Below are positions 12,570 through 26,402 of a DNA stretch of 64,000 nt, piece after piece. The notes below the pieces were generated by a model. The model worked only from the letters and a program-made list of their open reading frames with translations. It had not been told where the DNA came from and ran no database searches. The first letter of the stretch is position 1. Each line of letters starts with the position of its first letter. The position numbers and the translations under genes were made by a program. Source of the DNA: Atrichornis clamosus (taxonomy: Eukaryota > Chordata > Aves > Passeriformes > Menuridae); contig WBMZ01004648.1 of the NCBI GenBank assembly GCA_013400975.1, positions 1 to 64,000 on the forward strand. The letters are read 5' to 3'.

Positions 12570-14381
12570 CTTATCTTGACCCTTATATCTTCTAGCCCAT
12601 CTTTTGAGTAGATTGCAGGTAACAGAGGTGTAAATTACTGACTACCTTGTGTTTGTACATTTTCTGTAATGGGCACAGTTTGGGATGATACTTACGATGT
12701 GCATGCAACATCTTGGGGTTGTCAAAGTACTTCTTAAAAAATAAGGAGAACTAAATATGATTAAAACCATAGTGAAGTTGGATGAAAAATAGGTCTTTCT
12801 GAAAAATCCAGTCCCATCACATACGAAAGAATTAATCTGAATCACAATATTCGAAGGATAAAGTTGAAAAGGGCTAATAGTAAGAGAGACCTTGGGCTGA
12901 TTGTGAACAGTAAATTGTAGATGAACTCATTCAGTGCATCTCAAGGGAGAATGGCAAGTGGGATTTTTTGTCTGCTTGCACTAAAAAATAAACCCATGCA
13001 GAAATGAAACGTTAATCTCCGCATAGCTTTTACCAGATTGTGTCAGGAATTCTGCACTAAATTCTAGGCATTTCAACATCAGAAATATATGGACAGCTCT
13101 AAGAGATTTTTAAGGTAGATAGTTCAAAGAGAGAAGTACTGAAATGATTGCAAACCAGGCAAATTGATTTCTCAGAAGACAAGAAAAAACAGTATAAAAG
13201 CTGTGCAGCATACATAGAACAGCCACAATATTCTTGTTTAGAGGAAAGTTTGATTTACTTTGGCTTATTCATTTTACTTTTGCTTAAGCAAAGTGTGATG
13301 CAACTATCAGTGATATAAAAACAGTGAAAAGCTAAACCTGTCATTTGTCAGGACAAATGCTGGACAGTGACTTGACTTTTGGAATAACTCCAAATGCAGG
13401 GGTGTACATTATATCTTTTGAAACATTCACTCTAAGAAGTCCTGCTATCTCTGGATGAGGGCAGAATCCTTGTGGTCACTGGAGACTTTCTGCCATTATG
13501 TAATTACTCCTTGTAATTTTTCTTCATATACCTCATGTACATAAAGTCAGAGAATCAGGTAGCAGAAATCACTGCCTGAGAAGGAAGACCTGTATCCTTA
13601 ATGAACAAGGCTAAAAAGGGAAATGCACAGAACACCTTTCCAATAGAAATGCTAATATATCTTCATATCTCCTTTGGCTTATACCTTAAACTGATCTTTT
13701 GTAGTTTCATATTCATGCTGTAGACCTCACTCATAAGTAACAGAGAACTTGAGTGCAAGAGCAGTCCCAACTATCAATCCAAGAGAAAAAGATGAGCTCC
13801 TTGATTCCTCATGCATTCACTTCCTCACTGTAATTTTTCTGTAGGAGTTCAAAAAGGTGTGTTTTGTGAAGTAGCATTGCAAAAGTTGAATGACAGGCAT
13901 CTCTGGTTTCATTACACTGAAAGTAGGCCGCATTCAGTATATTCATCAGTTTGCCCACTTGTTCCTCTTCATGGCAGGTGAAACAATAATAAATAATGCA
14001 CAAAGGAAGTTAATCTGTTTCCAGAGTATTTTAATAAATAAAATGTACAAAGCCATTCAGGTCTTGGGCTTCTTGCCAGAGCCTGATGTGAGAGAAATAC
14101 CAAAAGCACACAAACTCTATCCAAAACCTGTTAAGCTGCTTGTTCCAATTTCAAAATCGTATTTATTTTTATTTCTCATACACTCTGATTCGATTTCATA
14201 CAGTAATCACACTAATAATATAATGACTTTGTGAGAAAAGATAAAGTGGAACATCTCTACCAAGGACAATTATTGTTGCATCTATTTCTAATTATTCTTC
14301 CTATTCACCTTTTATTTTTTTGTGTCTTGTACTGTAGAGAAAAAAACCAACAGAAAATCAGCTATCCTTTGTGTCGAGTGC

Positions 14382-14609
14382 TCACGTTGGAATGAACTGC
14401 ACCTGGAGAGGAAAGTGAAGTAGCAAGCAAACATTAAGAAGGGCTGTAAACCCTGCTGCTCCAGGAGAAGGTGCTGAGAAGGGATGCAGAATGTTTCCTT
14501 TCAGTTGCATTGGAGTTCCTTTCACCAGTTCTTGTGCCTTCTTCACCAGACTTGTGTATTTCGTAGTCAACCAGTCTCCTATGTAACCAGGGGCACCTGC
14601 AGCCACCAT
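14382..14609 (-). other. Unassigned 75-codon ORF
   Basis: An ATG at 14609 on the minus strand has A at -3 and G at +4, a favourable Kozak context. The predicted peptide begins MVAAGAPGYIGDWLTT, continues with a lysine-rich possibly helical part (about residues 17-37), and ends with a hydrophobic stretch (about 52-68). No family is recognised. A second frame overlaps it on the same strand, and no clear upstream exon or promoter is visible. It may be a chance ORF, an exon or a decayed retrocopy. Confidence 0.15.
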
Positions 14610-15651
14610 TATTCCCTTTACTCATTTAGTATCACAAGGGAAGAATAGATGCTTGTGTAAGGACTGTATGAAATACAGTTCTAGTGGAGATTCATACTTT
14701 GCACCTCATTAGAAGACGTAGAATATGCCACTGGCAGAAACTAAGATACTCTCTTGATAGGTATACAAAATAAGAGCATAAATTGCATTTTCAGGAACTG
14801 ATTAATTAAAAACAATGCTGTCTATTTTTCTGCTGTTAATCAAATGCATTTAATAGAATCAAAACAAACAGTAACACTGTGGACTACTAATGAGTGTCAA
14901 AAAGTAAACACAAGTTAATACGCAACTGTTTTGAAGCACAATATTGTATAACATCATTGGTTCAGCCTCAGAACATTCTTATTCCATTTTTCTATCCAAC
15001 AGGTAGTTTATCCATTCTCTTGAATGATTTTTTTGTTAAAGGATTGTGGATAAATGGATGTGTCTGTCACAGTTTTTGTGTTTCATTTCATGCTATTGGA
15101 AACACAGTAGTTAAGTTCATTTAAATTTAGTGGCTTACTAGCCCAAAAATATCTTGGTTAGCTAATGAATTTCATCAATATAAAATAAGATTTATTAATA
15201 ATTGGGAAAAGGCAATAGTAAAAGCTAATTCCACTGATTAAAAAAAAAATCTTAAAAACATGTAAGGAGTTGAAAAAAACCCACAGAAACTATATGAAAT
15301 CATGTGAGGTTCTAGAATTTGTTCAATTTCCCCAGAAATATAAAGTGGAAATGCTTAATTATAGTCTCAGGATCATGACTAAATACTAATGGATGCTGCA
15401 TATGTTATTATGGGTACATGCTTTTATATAGACAGAAGGAGCAATTATTAAAATTCTGAAAGAATGCACAGCAAAGGGATTTAATATATCCCCTATACCT
15501 TATATTTTTCAATGAAAGAGGCAAGGTAAGGACCATTATGAAGCTGAGAGCTGTGCTGCTGCTAAGTATGAATAGTAGAAATATCACACAGTATGTTTAA
15601 ATCCAGATGTGGTTAAATGTGTCTGACAGCATTGCATTCTTGATAAAAATG

Positions 15652-15840
15652 CTATAAAATGGACACAGCCAATTGCTGTTCAGTATTTTCAACAGTTGCT
15701 CCTGGAGATGCATTTATATATCCATTTTTATAAAATTTCTTGTCCCACATTATTAGATCCACTGTGTGAAAAGTCCTGGCATCAGGACCATAACCTTCTT
15801 CTCTCAGATGAATGAGAACAACTCCCTGGCTGTTTCCCAC
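15652..15840 (-). other. Unassigned exon-like ORF, about 60 codons
   Basis: The minus-strand frame has a balanced, protein-like composition with hydrophobic and charged residues alternating (VVLIHLREEGYGPDARTF, then DLIMWDKKFYKNGY). It starts at GTG, not ATG. On the minus strand it is preceded by a pyrimidine-rich tctctccctttttgtgg followed by aaacag, which resembles a splice acceptor, and it ends in a TAG. It could be a terminal exon, an exon relic or chance. I do not recognise a family. Confidence 0.15.
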
Positions 15841-18800
15841 AAAAAGGGAGAGAAAACACGTGTGTCAGGTTTCTGTTTCTTTGTTATATTTTTTTGGTGA
15901 ATGTTTTTTCTCCTATTGGTATGTTTTGGGATTGCTCTGACTACAGCTATTGATTCATGGACACTGAAGAGAGTTGTGTACTGGTTTGGGATAGCACTTC
16001 AACTTCCATTTTAAACAAAAGTGGAGCAGCTCAAAAGTGGTTCTACATGAGAGAGCTCATGGCTGGATCCTGAGGCTGAGCAGCGAGGGGCAGCATGAAT
16101 TCAAGTACTTTCACAGTCAGGAAGCTGTGGCCTGAAAGTCAGTTTAAGCCTTTTTAAAATGCTTGCAAGTTTAAAAACCAGCAACAACAAAATTTGTCCC
16201 AAAATGATAGGATCACATGAAATATATACAAAGAAAGAATCTGGAAAATACAGAATGCATCAGGAATGGCCTAGGTAGTTCCAATGAATGTTGGATGGAT
16301 CTGAAATCATCACCTGTTTCATATTATGCCACAGCTGTTGTTCTTGTGATTTTTAATAAAAATGTTAATTATGTATATATCTTCATTTCTTCTCCTGTAT
16401 CCCCCCTCTCACTGTGTTTAGCCTCCTTCTTTACTTTAATCTTTCTTTTCATGGACCCTACTACGTTCCCACTAATCTTTTAAACTGACTGCCTTACAAA
16501 TAATGCCGAGTCCTTCTGTGTTCAGTTGAACTGATTGCATATATCCCACATCAGTTGTCTTTTAATTTCTGCAAGCCAGGCAAACAAAATGCAATTTTCC
16601 CCCTAGTATATCATACAGATTCTTAACTCGGGAATATGTCTACTCAATTAATTCTGACCACTGCTTGCCTTTTGAAAAAAAGGTCAGTACTTGCTGTTAT
16701 GCTGATACCGTGATTCCAGATGTTTTGACACTTCTTCAAGTTTAAACTTACATATGCTAGAGATCCCATGAAAAGCATCCTTCAGAAAATCCTGTACCTA
16801 AGAGTTTGTTCAAAGTGTTTATAGGTGTGAGATTAACTACGTTTTGGTGCATATACTGAGGTTTTAAAATGTTGATAATAGCAACATTTGAGGCCAGATC
16901 CACACTCATTTTTGAATATTAGAAATGGTTAAATTTTTGTTTCAGTAGTTCAGTCAGCTCCAGTAACAGTCAAATTTTACTCTTAGAACTTGGAAGATGA
17001 GTGACATGTGAAAAATAAGCATTTAGAAGTAGAAAAGTCAAAATCTGTAGTGAGAGAAAATGTCTCCTGCCTTCTGCAGGGTGTTGTAAGCAATGGAGAG
17101 GAAACAAGACATGACACAGTACTTGACTGTAATTTTAATGACTTCCACTAAGAGAACTTTTAAGTTTTTTGACTAGCGCAATGCTTTAAAAAAATATATC
17201 CAATTGAAGGGCAGTTTTCCAACCGTCTTTGTTTTAGCAACCATGACACACTAGTGATAAGTGAGGAAATAGTTCTCTCTCTAGCAAATACTTTCAAAGA
17301 TTAATTGCAAACAATTCTAATTACAAATATAATTTGTTTTTTATTAAGTGTGGTTTACAAATAGATCATAATTTACTTTTAGATTTTCACTATGTAGTTT
17401 GCACAAATAATTTTTCAGCTGTGGTTCCCGTACCAATTTGTTCTTCTTACTCAGAAGCGGACAGCTAGTTACCTTCATCATATTGTATTATCTCTGCTTT
17501 CAATGATAAACATTTATAGTGCAGCAGAGCAAGTATCAGCTAATGAATACCACTGATGAATAATTTATATAGACCTTTTTGGAAGCATTTTCACCTACAT
17601 CTATCGCTGTTTGCCTAACAGAACCAGGCAGTATGATCCTGTGGATAATGCAAATTGAACCTAATCTTTTGTTTTACAAACAGCAAAATTCAAGGGCCTT
17701 CAGTAAAGAAAACAAACATCCTTTAGCTCAAATACTCATCAAATTCCCTGTAACAATATTCTTCTAGAAATAGATACATCTTGAACCAAGGTTTCAAGGC
17801 TTAATGTTCTATTTTGACATTTCTAATACAAAAATATTGTCTTTTTTTGGTGAGCTGTTATGCTTCTGTGCATCTATATATATATTCTATGGTCACTAAG
17901 ATACTGAATAGCTGTAACTTTGTTTCAGGATACAAGGTGGTGCTGTTTCTTTTTAAAACTGAAAATAATGTGTTGATGTGATCCTGCAGAAAGCAGTAGT
18001 AGGGACACAATAACTCATCAAGTGTAATTCTTTTAAAAAGCCAACTTCTCTATCTCCAGTATATTTAATAGTTATGCAGTTAAATTAGACATACAAACAT
18101 ATGTTCAGATTTACACATATTTATACACTCCAATAAGCAGTTTAAAAACAATAACAGACTAGCTTTGTACGTAATGCTGAATTTGAGTATTTTCATGCAG
18201 GATCAGTCTCTTACATTAAAATTAACCTATATTTTATTGTAGAACTGAGGTATTGGCAACTTCTTCAAGAGTGATTCTTTTATCTCTATTGTACATGAAT
18301 GAAGGATATTGGAACATCCGAAACTCTTGTAATTTACATATATAATAAATGTGTCTGACCTATTTACTTGTGTTTTCTACCTGTACATCAATTAGGTCAC
18401 TGTAAAACGATGTCAGAGCTTATATTTTTATTTAAAGATTAGAAATGGGATACTTCTCCCCAGTACTGTTAGCAACATAAATGTTATACCATAAATTGCA
18501 AGTCTCATTTTCTGAGCTGTCTGATGACTGACATTGTCATATTTTAGATCTTTCTTTTTTTCCACAAAGTTCACTCTACAGCCAGGTGCTGATAATATTT
18601 TTGAGTAGCAGAATATCTATGGTATGTAGCAGGGTTAGGCCCTTGCACAAGGGGCATTTGGTCCTTGCATGGCCCTTCTGAAAACTCATATTTTGTGAAA
18701 GAATTCAAGGAACCTTAGTCTATAGGTTAATGAAACACCAGTCTAAATGAACAAGAAACTATTGAAGTATACTAATGTCATCAAAGTACTTCCATTAGCA

Positions 18801-20733
18801 TAGATTTTTCAAAATGCCCATGATGTTAAGGTTTGTGATCCTGAGAAGGACTTACATTACAGTTATATTGTGTATATGTACAGTTTCACTGAAACTGATG
18901 TGATTACTTACATAAGAGACATCCATGGCTAATTCTTTGCTGAACTGCAGACCTTAACTTCTATAGATAGTGTTAAAATACATTGCTCGTCTTGACAACA
19001 GATTCTTGTTATATAATCAGGCCAAAAATAAGTATTTTCTGACACCTCCACAACATGCCCAAGTTATTACATCCTGAGTATCCTAGACAGCATCTTCTGG
19101 GACTAAGATATTTTGTTTTAAGCAGGCTGTTAAAATATACTACTAACATCAATGGTTTTGTCTGTTTGCTTTTTTTTCATTTGTAGTCTCTGTTGAAATG
19201 TAGCCCAGGTTAAAGTTTTATTGATCTGTCTCTGTAGTTACCGAAAGTTATTTTGAACGTAGTTGTACATACCACAGAGTCCTGACATTTGATTGCAGTC
19301 TACCTCTTTCGTTTTGCATGGTTAGATCTTCAGCATGTCTCTTCAGCACCTATTTTTTACCTGTAACGTGTACATACACATGCACAAAATATTTATTTTA
19401 AATCCTTTTACAAAATAGTTTTAATGATTCATGGTTTATCTAAGTAGGTAACTAAATCACTTTCACAATTACCAATAAACACAAAGAAATACATAGATTT
19501 CACGATCAGTAGCTACTATCATAAGCTGTTTAATGAATGATTACTTAAATCATTAAGCCTGATGAATAACTGGGGTTTTATACCTAAATAGAGTGCAAGT
19601 GATTCTCATATTACAGGATACTAAAGAGGGGAATGGATCTTTCAGACACACTCAGAATACGGTCTAATAAAAACTTGCAGCAAGATACATGTTCTTCTCC
19701 CTTCTGACAGCATGACTAATACTTCCCCGTATTTATAGTTGATAACATAATCATTTGGCTTAAGCAATTTTTGAACTTAAGAGGTCATTCAGGGTTAATT
19801 TAAAAAAAAATAAAGAAGAAAACGGAATAGTAGCATACCTAGATAATTCTCTGTAAACGTTCTGTATCTGTCTGAAACTACAGACAGCCTCCTTCTGGGT
19901 TTTGATGTTATCTATTATACAATAATCTCTCAGTTTGACTACAAATTAGCAAAAGGTTTTGTAATTCGCTACTATTTTAAGAAGATTAATGCAAACATGA
20001 TAGAATTTACCTTTTGTGACATAACTCTCTTTCCTAATACTTTCTTTTAGACCGACTTTTCCTTTCTTTTTTATGCAGGTTATCTAAATGGGAATATCTA
20101 TTTAAAGAGCAGCATAAAATGCCCAAAATTATGATAAAAGGTATAATTTTCTAGCAAGTAAAGGTCAATAAAGCTAAGTCATAAAGCTGGGTGACTAAAG
20201 TCAGGTTAATTTAACAGGGTCTAGTAAATCTCTACTCAATAAAAGGAGTAGAAATCTAAGATGAAAAAAAAATAATAATTGAGTGAGAAATGTGTAGTAC
20301 AATATTATCATATCTTACATAAAAATGTAGCAGCAGGGATAACACTGGTTATGGGAAAAATTACCTCACTGGAGTGGATAAAGTTGTCTCTAGATAATGA
20401 TGAAGACTAGACAAAAACATGAATCTGACGACTTCTGAGTCCTAAGGGAAGAGTTTGAGGTAATGGAAAAGATTTTGTCTTTATCAGGACAGAAGCACAA
20501 TTGAAATCTCCACTGAGTATTGTACACATTTACAGTACAGAGGGGAAGGAATAGATTTGCAAATACCAGAAGTTATTATTTAGAGCAAGGGTATATATTT
20601 TAAGGTAAAATTCACAGATTTTAAATACATATGGAATCACATAGTAGCACATTATCTATGAAACATTGCTCCTTTCCCCATATGAACTAATGATTGATGG
20701 ACAAAGGGGAAATTTGAGCTTTTGGACTATAGA

Positions 20734-20746
20734 ATGCATAATGCAT
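20734..20746. promoter_or_regulatory. Palindromic atgcat-a-atgcat, POU-dimer-like site
   Basis: Two atgcat half-sites are separated by a single a. This resembles the palindromic octamer-related (MORE-type) sites bound by POU-factor dimers. Further attatgc words lie close by, at about 20757 and 20882. Function is inferred from sequence alone. Confidence 0.25.
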
Positions 20747-21804
20747 TACATTTTCCAATTATGCTTATCACCTCATGGAAGGTCACCAGCAAGCATAAAA
20801 TTGAAATGCTCTGATTGAGCATGCTGTTCAGGATTTTTCATTTGTGGTTTGGTTTTTTTTTTTACCTACCTGCAATTTCCCATTATGCATGGTAGCTTTC
20901 TCACTGTATTCATAAGATACAGGTTTATTTTTTTTCTCTTACTGATTATTTATGATTATTCCTCATATCAGGAGGTTTTACCTAAATATCAATGAATAAA
21001 ATAGACCTAAGTTTGCAGCTTTGTTGAATTTTATGATGATTAGAGTAATCATTAGAAGACCTTAGATATTAATAGTCACTTTCATTCAAATATAAGAGTG
21101 ATGCTAAGTATTGGGTGGGGGGAGGGTTTGACAGTTAGGAATATGTTAACAGATCTTATTTTTCTTTATGACGATTTCCTTAATAAGTTAATTTGAAAAA
21201 CGGTTTGTTGTTCAATAACTAAGAATTAACATGAGGTCATTGGGATATGTGCTGGCCAACCAAGAGAAAATAAATTGCGTGAAATCAATAGATTTGGATC
21301 TTCAGGTGTATACAAAACAGGCATCCAATGCTGACATAAATGACCATATGAAATAAGGTTTGTTAGCCAGAAACTCCTTCTTGGTTTCCCTGAATCAGTC
21401 AAAAATATTAGTATAGACAGATGTCAGTTGTTTATCACCAAGATCATGGAAGGGATAGTGGCCATTGTTAGTGTAACGTGCATATGATTGGTAAGAGAGG
21501 CTTAATTCAATTCTACCACTGTAGCAGAGGTTCCAGATATTCAGTTTTCCTTCTCCAGGCAAATGCCTTAAACAATATTGCAACATCTGGCCCTGGTGTT
21601 TTTGGTAGACTCCTGAGCCACGAAGAATGATCCTTATCAGCGGATAGTGGAAACAGAAGAAAATACAAATAAGCACTACTCTATATTGACTAGTGAATGC
21701 TGGCATTCTAGTTGGGTGTTTTGTTCATTTGTTGGTTTATGGTTTAATTTCCTATTTTTTTTTTTAATTTTTTCCTTTTTCTTTTGGTACTGGGAAAGAT
21801 TTAT

Positions 21805-22558
21805 AGAGACAAGGAGAAGTGCTGTGTCCCCCACCTGGATCACAACAATTCCATGCACTGCTACAGGCAAGGGGAAGAGTGGCTGGAAAACAGCCTGGCA
21901 GAGAAGGACCTGGCTGTGCTGGTCAACAGCTGGCTGGATGTGAGCCAGCCTGTGCCCAGGTGGCCAAGAAGTGCAATGGCATCCTGGCCTGTATCAGCAA
22001 TTGTGTGGCCAGCAGGACCAGGGCAGTGATCGACCGACCCCCTGTACTCAGCACTGGTGAGGCCACACCTCAAATATTGCATTCAGTTTTGGGCCCCTCA
22101 CTGAAAGGAGGACATGGAGGCACTGGAGAAGGAATAAAAATAGGAGAACAAAGGTCGTGAAGGGTCTAGATCACAAGTCTTATGAGGAGCAGCTGAGGGA
22201 GTTGGGGGTACTTAGCCTGGAGAAAAGGAGGCTCAGGGGGGACCTTATCACTCTCTAAAACTGAAAGGAGGTTGTAGCCAGGTGAGTACCAGTGTAACGA
22301 CTGATAGGACAAGAGGAAGTGGTCTCAAGTTTTATGAGAGGAGGTTTAGATTGGATGTTAGGAAAAGTTTCTTCACCAAGAGAAGATTGTGACATTTCTT
22401 CACCGACGTCAAACATTGGAACAGGCTGCCCAGGGAAGTGATGGAACCACCATTCCGTGTAGACACGGCACTTAGATACATGGTTCAGCAGTGGGTTAAG
22501 GGTTGGGCTCAATGATCTTGTAGGCCTTTCCCAACATAAATGGTTCCATGATTCTATA
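21805..22558 (+). mobile_element. CR1 LINE, 3' part with end of reverse-transcriptase ORF
   Basis: Plus-strand CR1 of about 750 bp. The first 300 bp encode the decayed C-terminal end of the CR1 reverse-transcriptase protein (words such as WLENSLAEKDLAVLVNS in one frame at 21894-21944), continuing in a shifted frame, so it is frame-broken. The 3' region follows: gagctgggg-like segment near 22200, ggaggctcaggggggacctt, gggaagtgatgg near 22435, and the terminal tggttccatgattctata. The copy is 5' truncated and inactive. A T-run immediately upstream is probably pre-existing sequence. Confidence 0.93.
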
Positions 22559-25500
22559 TACGCAGTTTTGACTGATATATATTCATTTTACTGAGTTTCA
22601 GAAGTAAAGATTTTCTTTGTGACTGCAACCTTTGTCTAGTTTTATGGTTCAGCCACAATTAATGACTAAGCCTTGTAGGTGCTTGCTCCACCTACTGACC
22701 AGCTCAGCCTGCCTCTTTTCATTTAATGGATTTTGATGGGCACCATGCTGAGGTTTTTTGGTAACACAAAAAGTATTGTGACAAATAGAACTATTTACAA
22801 ATTCATGTTGAGTTGTCTTCAACTTCTGCTTTCTTCAGTTATTTTGAGCATTCAAATACTCAAAATGGTGTGTTTTATATTGTTCAAACCTGTTTCTGTT
22901 TTCTTTATGAAATATTTTTTTGCAAAGTTTAGTTTCTTGTAAGATAACATAAAATTTCATTCTATTGACAAAAAGTTTTTCACTTTGAGTTGTCAAAAAC
23001 ATTTATCTTCAGGTCATAGAAAATCTTTTATTTGTATTTACTTTGATGAGAGAAAATTTGAAGCTTTTTCATCTTTAACATATATGATTTTTCTCATTAC
23101 ATCTTTCACCAATCACCAAGTCTAAACTCGTGTGTGCAATCCACGTTACAAATTTAAATTCAAGGTAAAGGAAAATGTTTGTTTGGTTTTTTTTTTTCTT
23201 TTTTTTGTAGAATAAATATTATAGGGTTGATCTCATGATGCAATGTGTAATACTTGTTTTAGAACAAAGATCCTTGTTTTGGCTTAGTCTCTAAAAAACT
23301 TGCAGCAGCTCATCTTTTAAATCTGATGAAGTTAGGGACTTAACAAAGTGTCAAAAGTATTTTGCTAATACTGTAGCCTTTTTTGACTCTTAGAGAAGTT
23401 TGTGAATATTATTTCAGGTAGCACTTATGCACGCTGCTGTCATATCCTTGAACATTTAAATATGGTGGAATTAGCAGGAGATTACATATAGCCTATGATG
23501 GAATCCAGCCTGAAGTTTCTCCTTTACTGAAAGGATCCAATTCCCCTCTTTATTAAAAGGTATCACTTTGTCCTCTCTGTAAAACTGACTATTCTAAAAT
23601 AATATTCCAGGTAGTAGATAGAAATTAACTTAATCTTGAGACGCTCACACTATGGAAGTAGCAATATAATAATTTGATGTTGAAAAGATGCTTCAAGAAA
23701 CTGAACATTAAACTGATGGCTTTTATTTGTAAACAGGTGACATAACTTATTGTTACACTTAATTATATCTGACATCTGCATTACTCAATTATGTTGGCAC
23801 TCATTTGCCCAAGTAAATACACATTGAAGCAAATATCTATGCTACAAATAGGAATTTACCTTACTCTTGCTATTGCAAACAGTCTAAGACTGGAAAAATC
23901 TCAAGGCAAAGGAGCATCAAGACCCACCTTGTACATTAAGATCAATTTGAGAAAACATATATTGCAAAGAGACGGTAAGAATATTTGTATGCAAATCTGA
24001 GATGGCTCTCAGGGATTACAGGGGAAGGACCATGAACTTTGGAAATGGAGATACATTATTTTAATCCAACTAAAATAGAATCAGTAAAAGGTGAAAGGAA
24101 CAACTGTCAGGTGAATAAGTAATAATAAGTAGCAAATTTATCCTTTGAGTTGCCTAAGTCTAGAGCAAGTACCAGAGATCATGCATCTAATTCAGTACTT
24201 CAAAGACGACATCAGGTTTTTATATTTCAACTAACCTGACTTGAAAGAAAGCAATATCAATATCAAATATCAAATTCAAAGAATTCACTTTGAAATGTAA
24301 TAGCATGCTATTTGCTAAAGTAAACATTTTGGTCACAGTAGTGACAGATGTGCCCATATAATTATGTGTTTTTAAAGTATCCCAGCACTTTCAAAGGCTA
24401 GCTACTATAACATATTTTGCTAGAATAATTGCTTTAAAAGACATATTTCAGCAGTAGATGAAGATACACATTTTTACATATACACAAAATTCTTCACATA
24501 AGATACCTATCTTAAAGATACCATTGTGTTCTATATTATGCTAAAGTTTGTAGGATGTTACATTTTCCCTTAGTTGAAAAGGGAGTTGGAAGAAGTTACT
24601 ACTTCTTTCCTGGGACTTGATCTCCTAAACAGTCAAAGCCTTTACATTCATAGTACAAAGCACTTAAACATATACTTCAGTGTAATTGGCAAAACACAAT
24701 TAGCCAGGAGGATGAACACATTCAGCATCACCCAAGTACAACTCTGGACATTTATTGCCTTGCAGCATCCAACCCTTATGCTGTACATGTAGCAGAGAGG
24801 AATGCATTGTTTAGCCTTCATGTGAGGAAGAAAAAAGATGCATAGATCTGTTAGTGACTTTCATTGTATATTGTAAACATCTGCAGCTGCACTATTTTTA
24901 AAGCCTGGCTTATTTTTGCAGCTGAGTGGAAGGTACTGCTTGGTTTACAATGCATAGCAAATCCAATTAAGGGAATGGAGCTGCTGGAATTCTTTTTACA
25001 TTGAGATCAAAATTAGCTTTGCTAAACCATGTAATTTTTTCCAGTAAGCATAGAACAGAGATATGTACGTGCATTAAAAGGAGTTTCTCCATGCAATAAA
25101 TGTTAGACATTAGTGCATTAGTCATTATCTTCTTTTAGTGGTGTATTTGTCATTCATGTGAAATATTTGAATAATTGTACAGTGAATGAATCTCAAGAAG
25201 AACATCAATTACAGGTACTGAAGAAAACATTGGAATTCTGAATAAGGTCTTTTTTATTTACTGTTACTCTACAAGGCATTTGTATTGTCTGTGAATATGT
25301 CTATAAACATTTCCATTTATGCATACTCTGTAATGACAACAGTGGCAATTAGTTATTTCACAGTGAATATCACAGGTACTGATACTTCCTCTCTCTTCAG
25401 TGGGAGGAAAAAAGAAAATTGTGGGGTGAACCTTAATGCATGGAAAAGAAAGCACAGCAAATGCTGCAAGTTTCTTGCATGCGTGAGAATTTTGTCTCGG

Positions 25501-26402
25501 CATTTGGATGAGGTGACGTGGAAAGGTAGGCAGAATGAGAGATAACGTATCTAAACCTGCTTGTACAATGTGAGATCCCCTCTTTGTTCCAACTGTCTCC
25601 AAGCAACAACAGCAAAATCTTTTGAGTTAATGTACCAAGCAATAAACCAAAGCAGAACATTTCCGTTAAAAAAAACAACCAAACCTTTAAAAGAGAGATG
25701 CAGCAGGCGAGGAAGGAAAGATAAAGGGATCTCCTCCTGTTAGTTTAATACATTTGTGATTCTCTTAGATATCACAGGGACAATCTTGATTTAGAAGTGT
25801 AGATGATAAGGAGCAGATGCTAAATAAGATACACTTTCCTCAGATGAACCAAGGTGAATTTTCTGCTATGGTATCCAGCATAAATAAAAGATATTAAATT
25901 AGTAATAACTCATGTTTCTTTAGGAATATTGCTGCTAGCAAAGAGGAGAGGGAGACTGTTGTGTGTTTTTAATGAGTTTATTTTTGAAACTCCTGAAAAC
26001 TCTTTAAAGTGGATTGGAGATTAGGAGTGTGAAAATAATTTTGAAATACTTATTTAATTCTATCTTTTCTTTCCCATAAGTCTTCTTATCAACAAACAAG
26101 CAAACAAGTCAATTTTATTCTACAGACACACATCCCCTTAGGTCCATACCTATAGCCGTGTTTATGCATAAGCCATTCACTTAGACGAAACCTGTGAAAG
26201 TAGTTCAGGAAAATATTAACGTTGTTGCCTTTCATAAAAGCAGAGAGGACTACTTTCAGATATATTTGCAAGTCCTTCCTTCTCTAGTAGTTTTATTATG
26301 ATCCTTACATAATTTCAGGTAAATTAATAACTTAATATCATGTTGTACTAGTTAAGTGCTAAGAACTTCATTTGCACACGTGAAGAAAGAACAGAGAAGC
26401 AA
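22559..26402. other. Unique non-coding sequence with a candidate regulatory block
   Basis: No transposon or gene recognised. At about 24560-25060 is a non-repetitive stretch with homeodomain-type taattg (24683-24688) and caattag (24698-24704) and an MEF2-like ctatttttaa (24892-24901). Conservation cannot be judged from one sequence. A short atatcaa tandem lies at about 24252-24281. Confidence 0.45.

Larger units (their letters stand above)
12570..21804. other. Long unique AT-rich non-coding stretch
   Basis: About 9 kb with no transposon or gene I can identify. It contains two slightly protein-like minus-strand ORFs, listed separately (14382-14609 and 15652-15840), and a palindromic atgcat pair at 20734-20746. 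Otherwise it consists of AT-rich unique sequence with short homopolymer runs, such as a T-run near 21760 just before the next CR1. Confidence 0.5.

Noticed and set aside
21784..22160. Overlapping plus-strand ORFs read as a host gene
   Set aside because: The peptide words match the C-terminal end of CR1 reverse transcriptase in shifting frames, so this is a broken LINE, not a gene.
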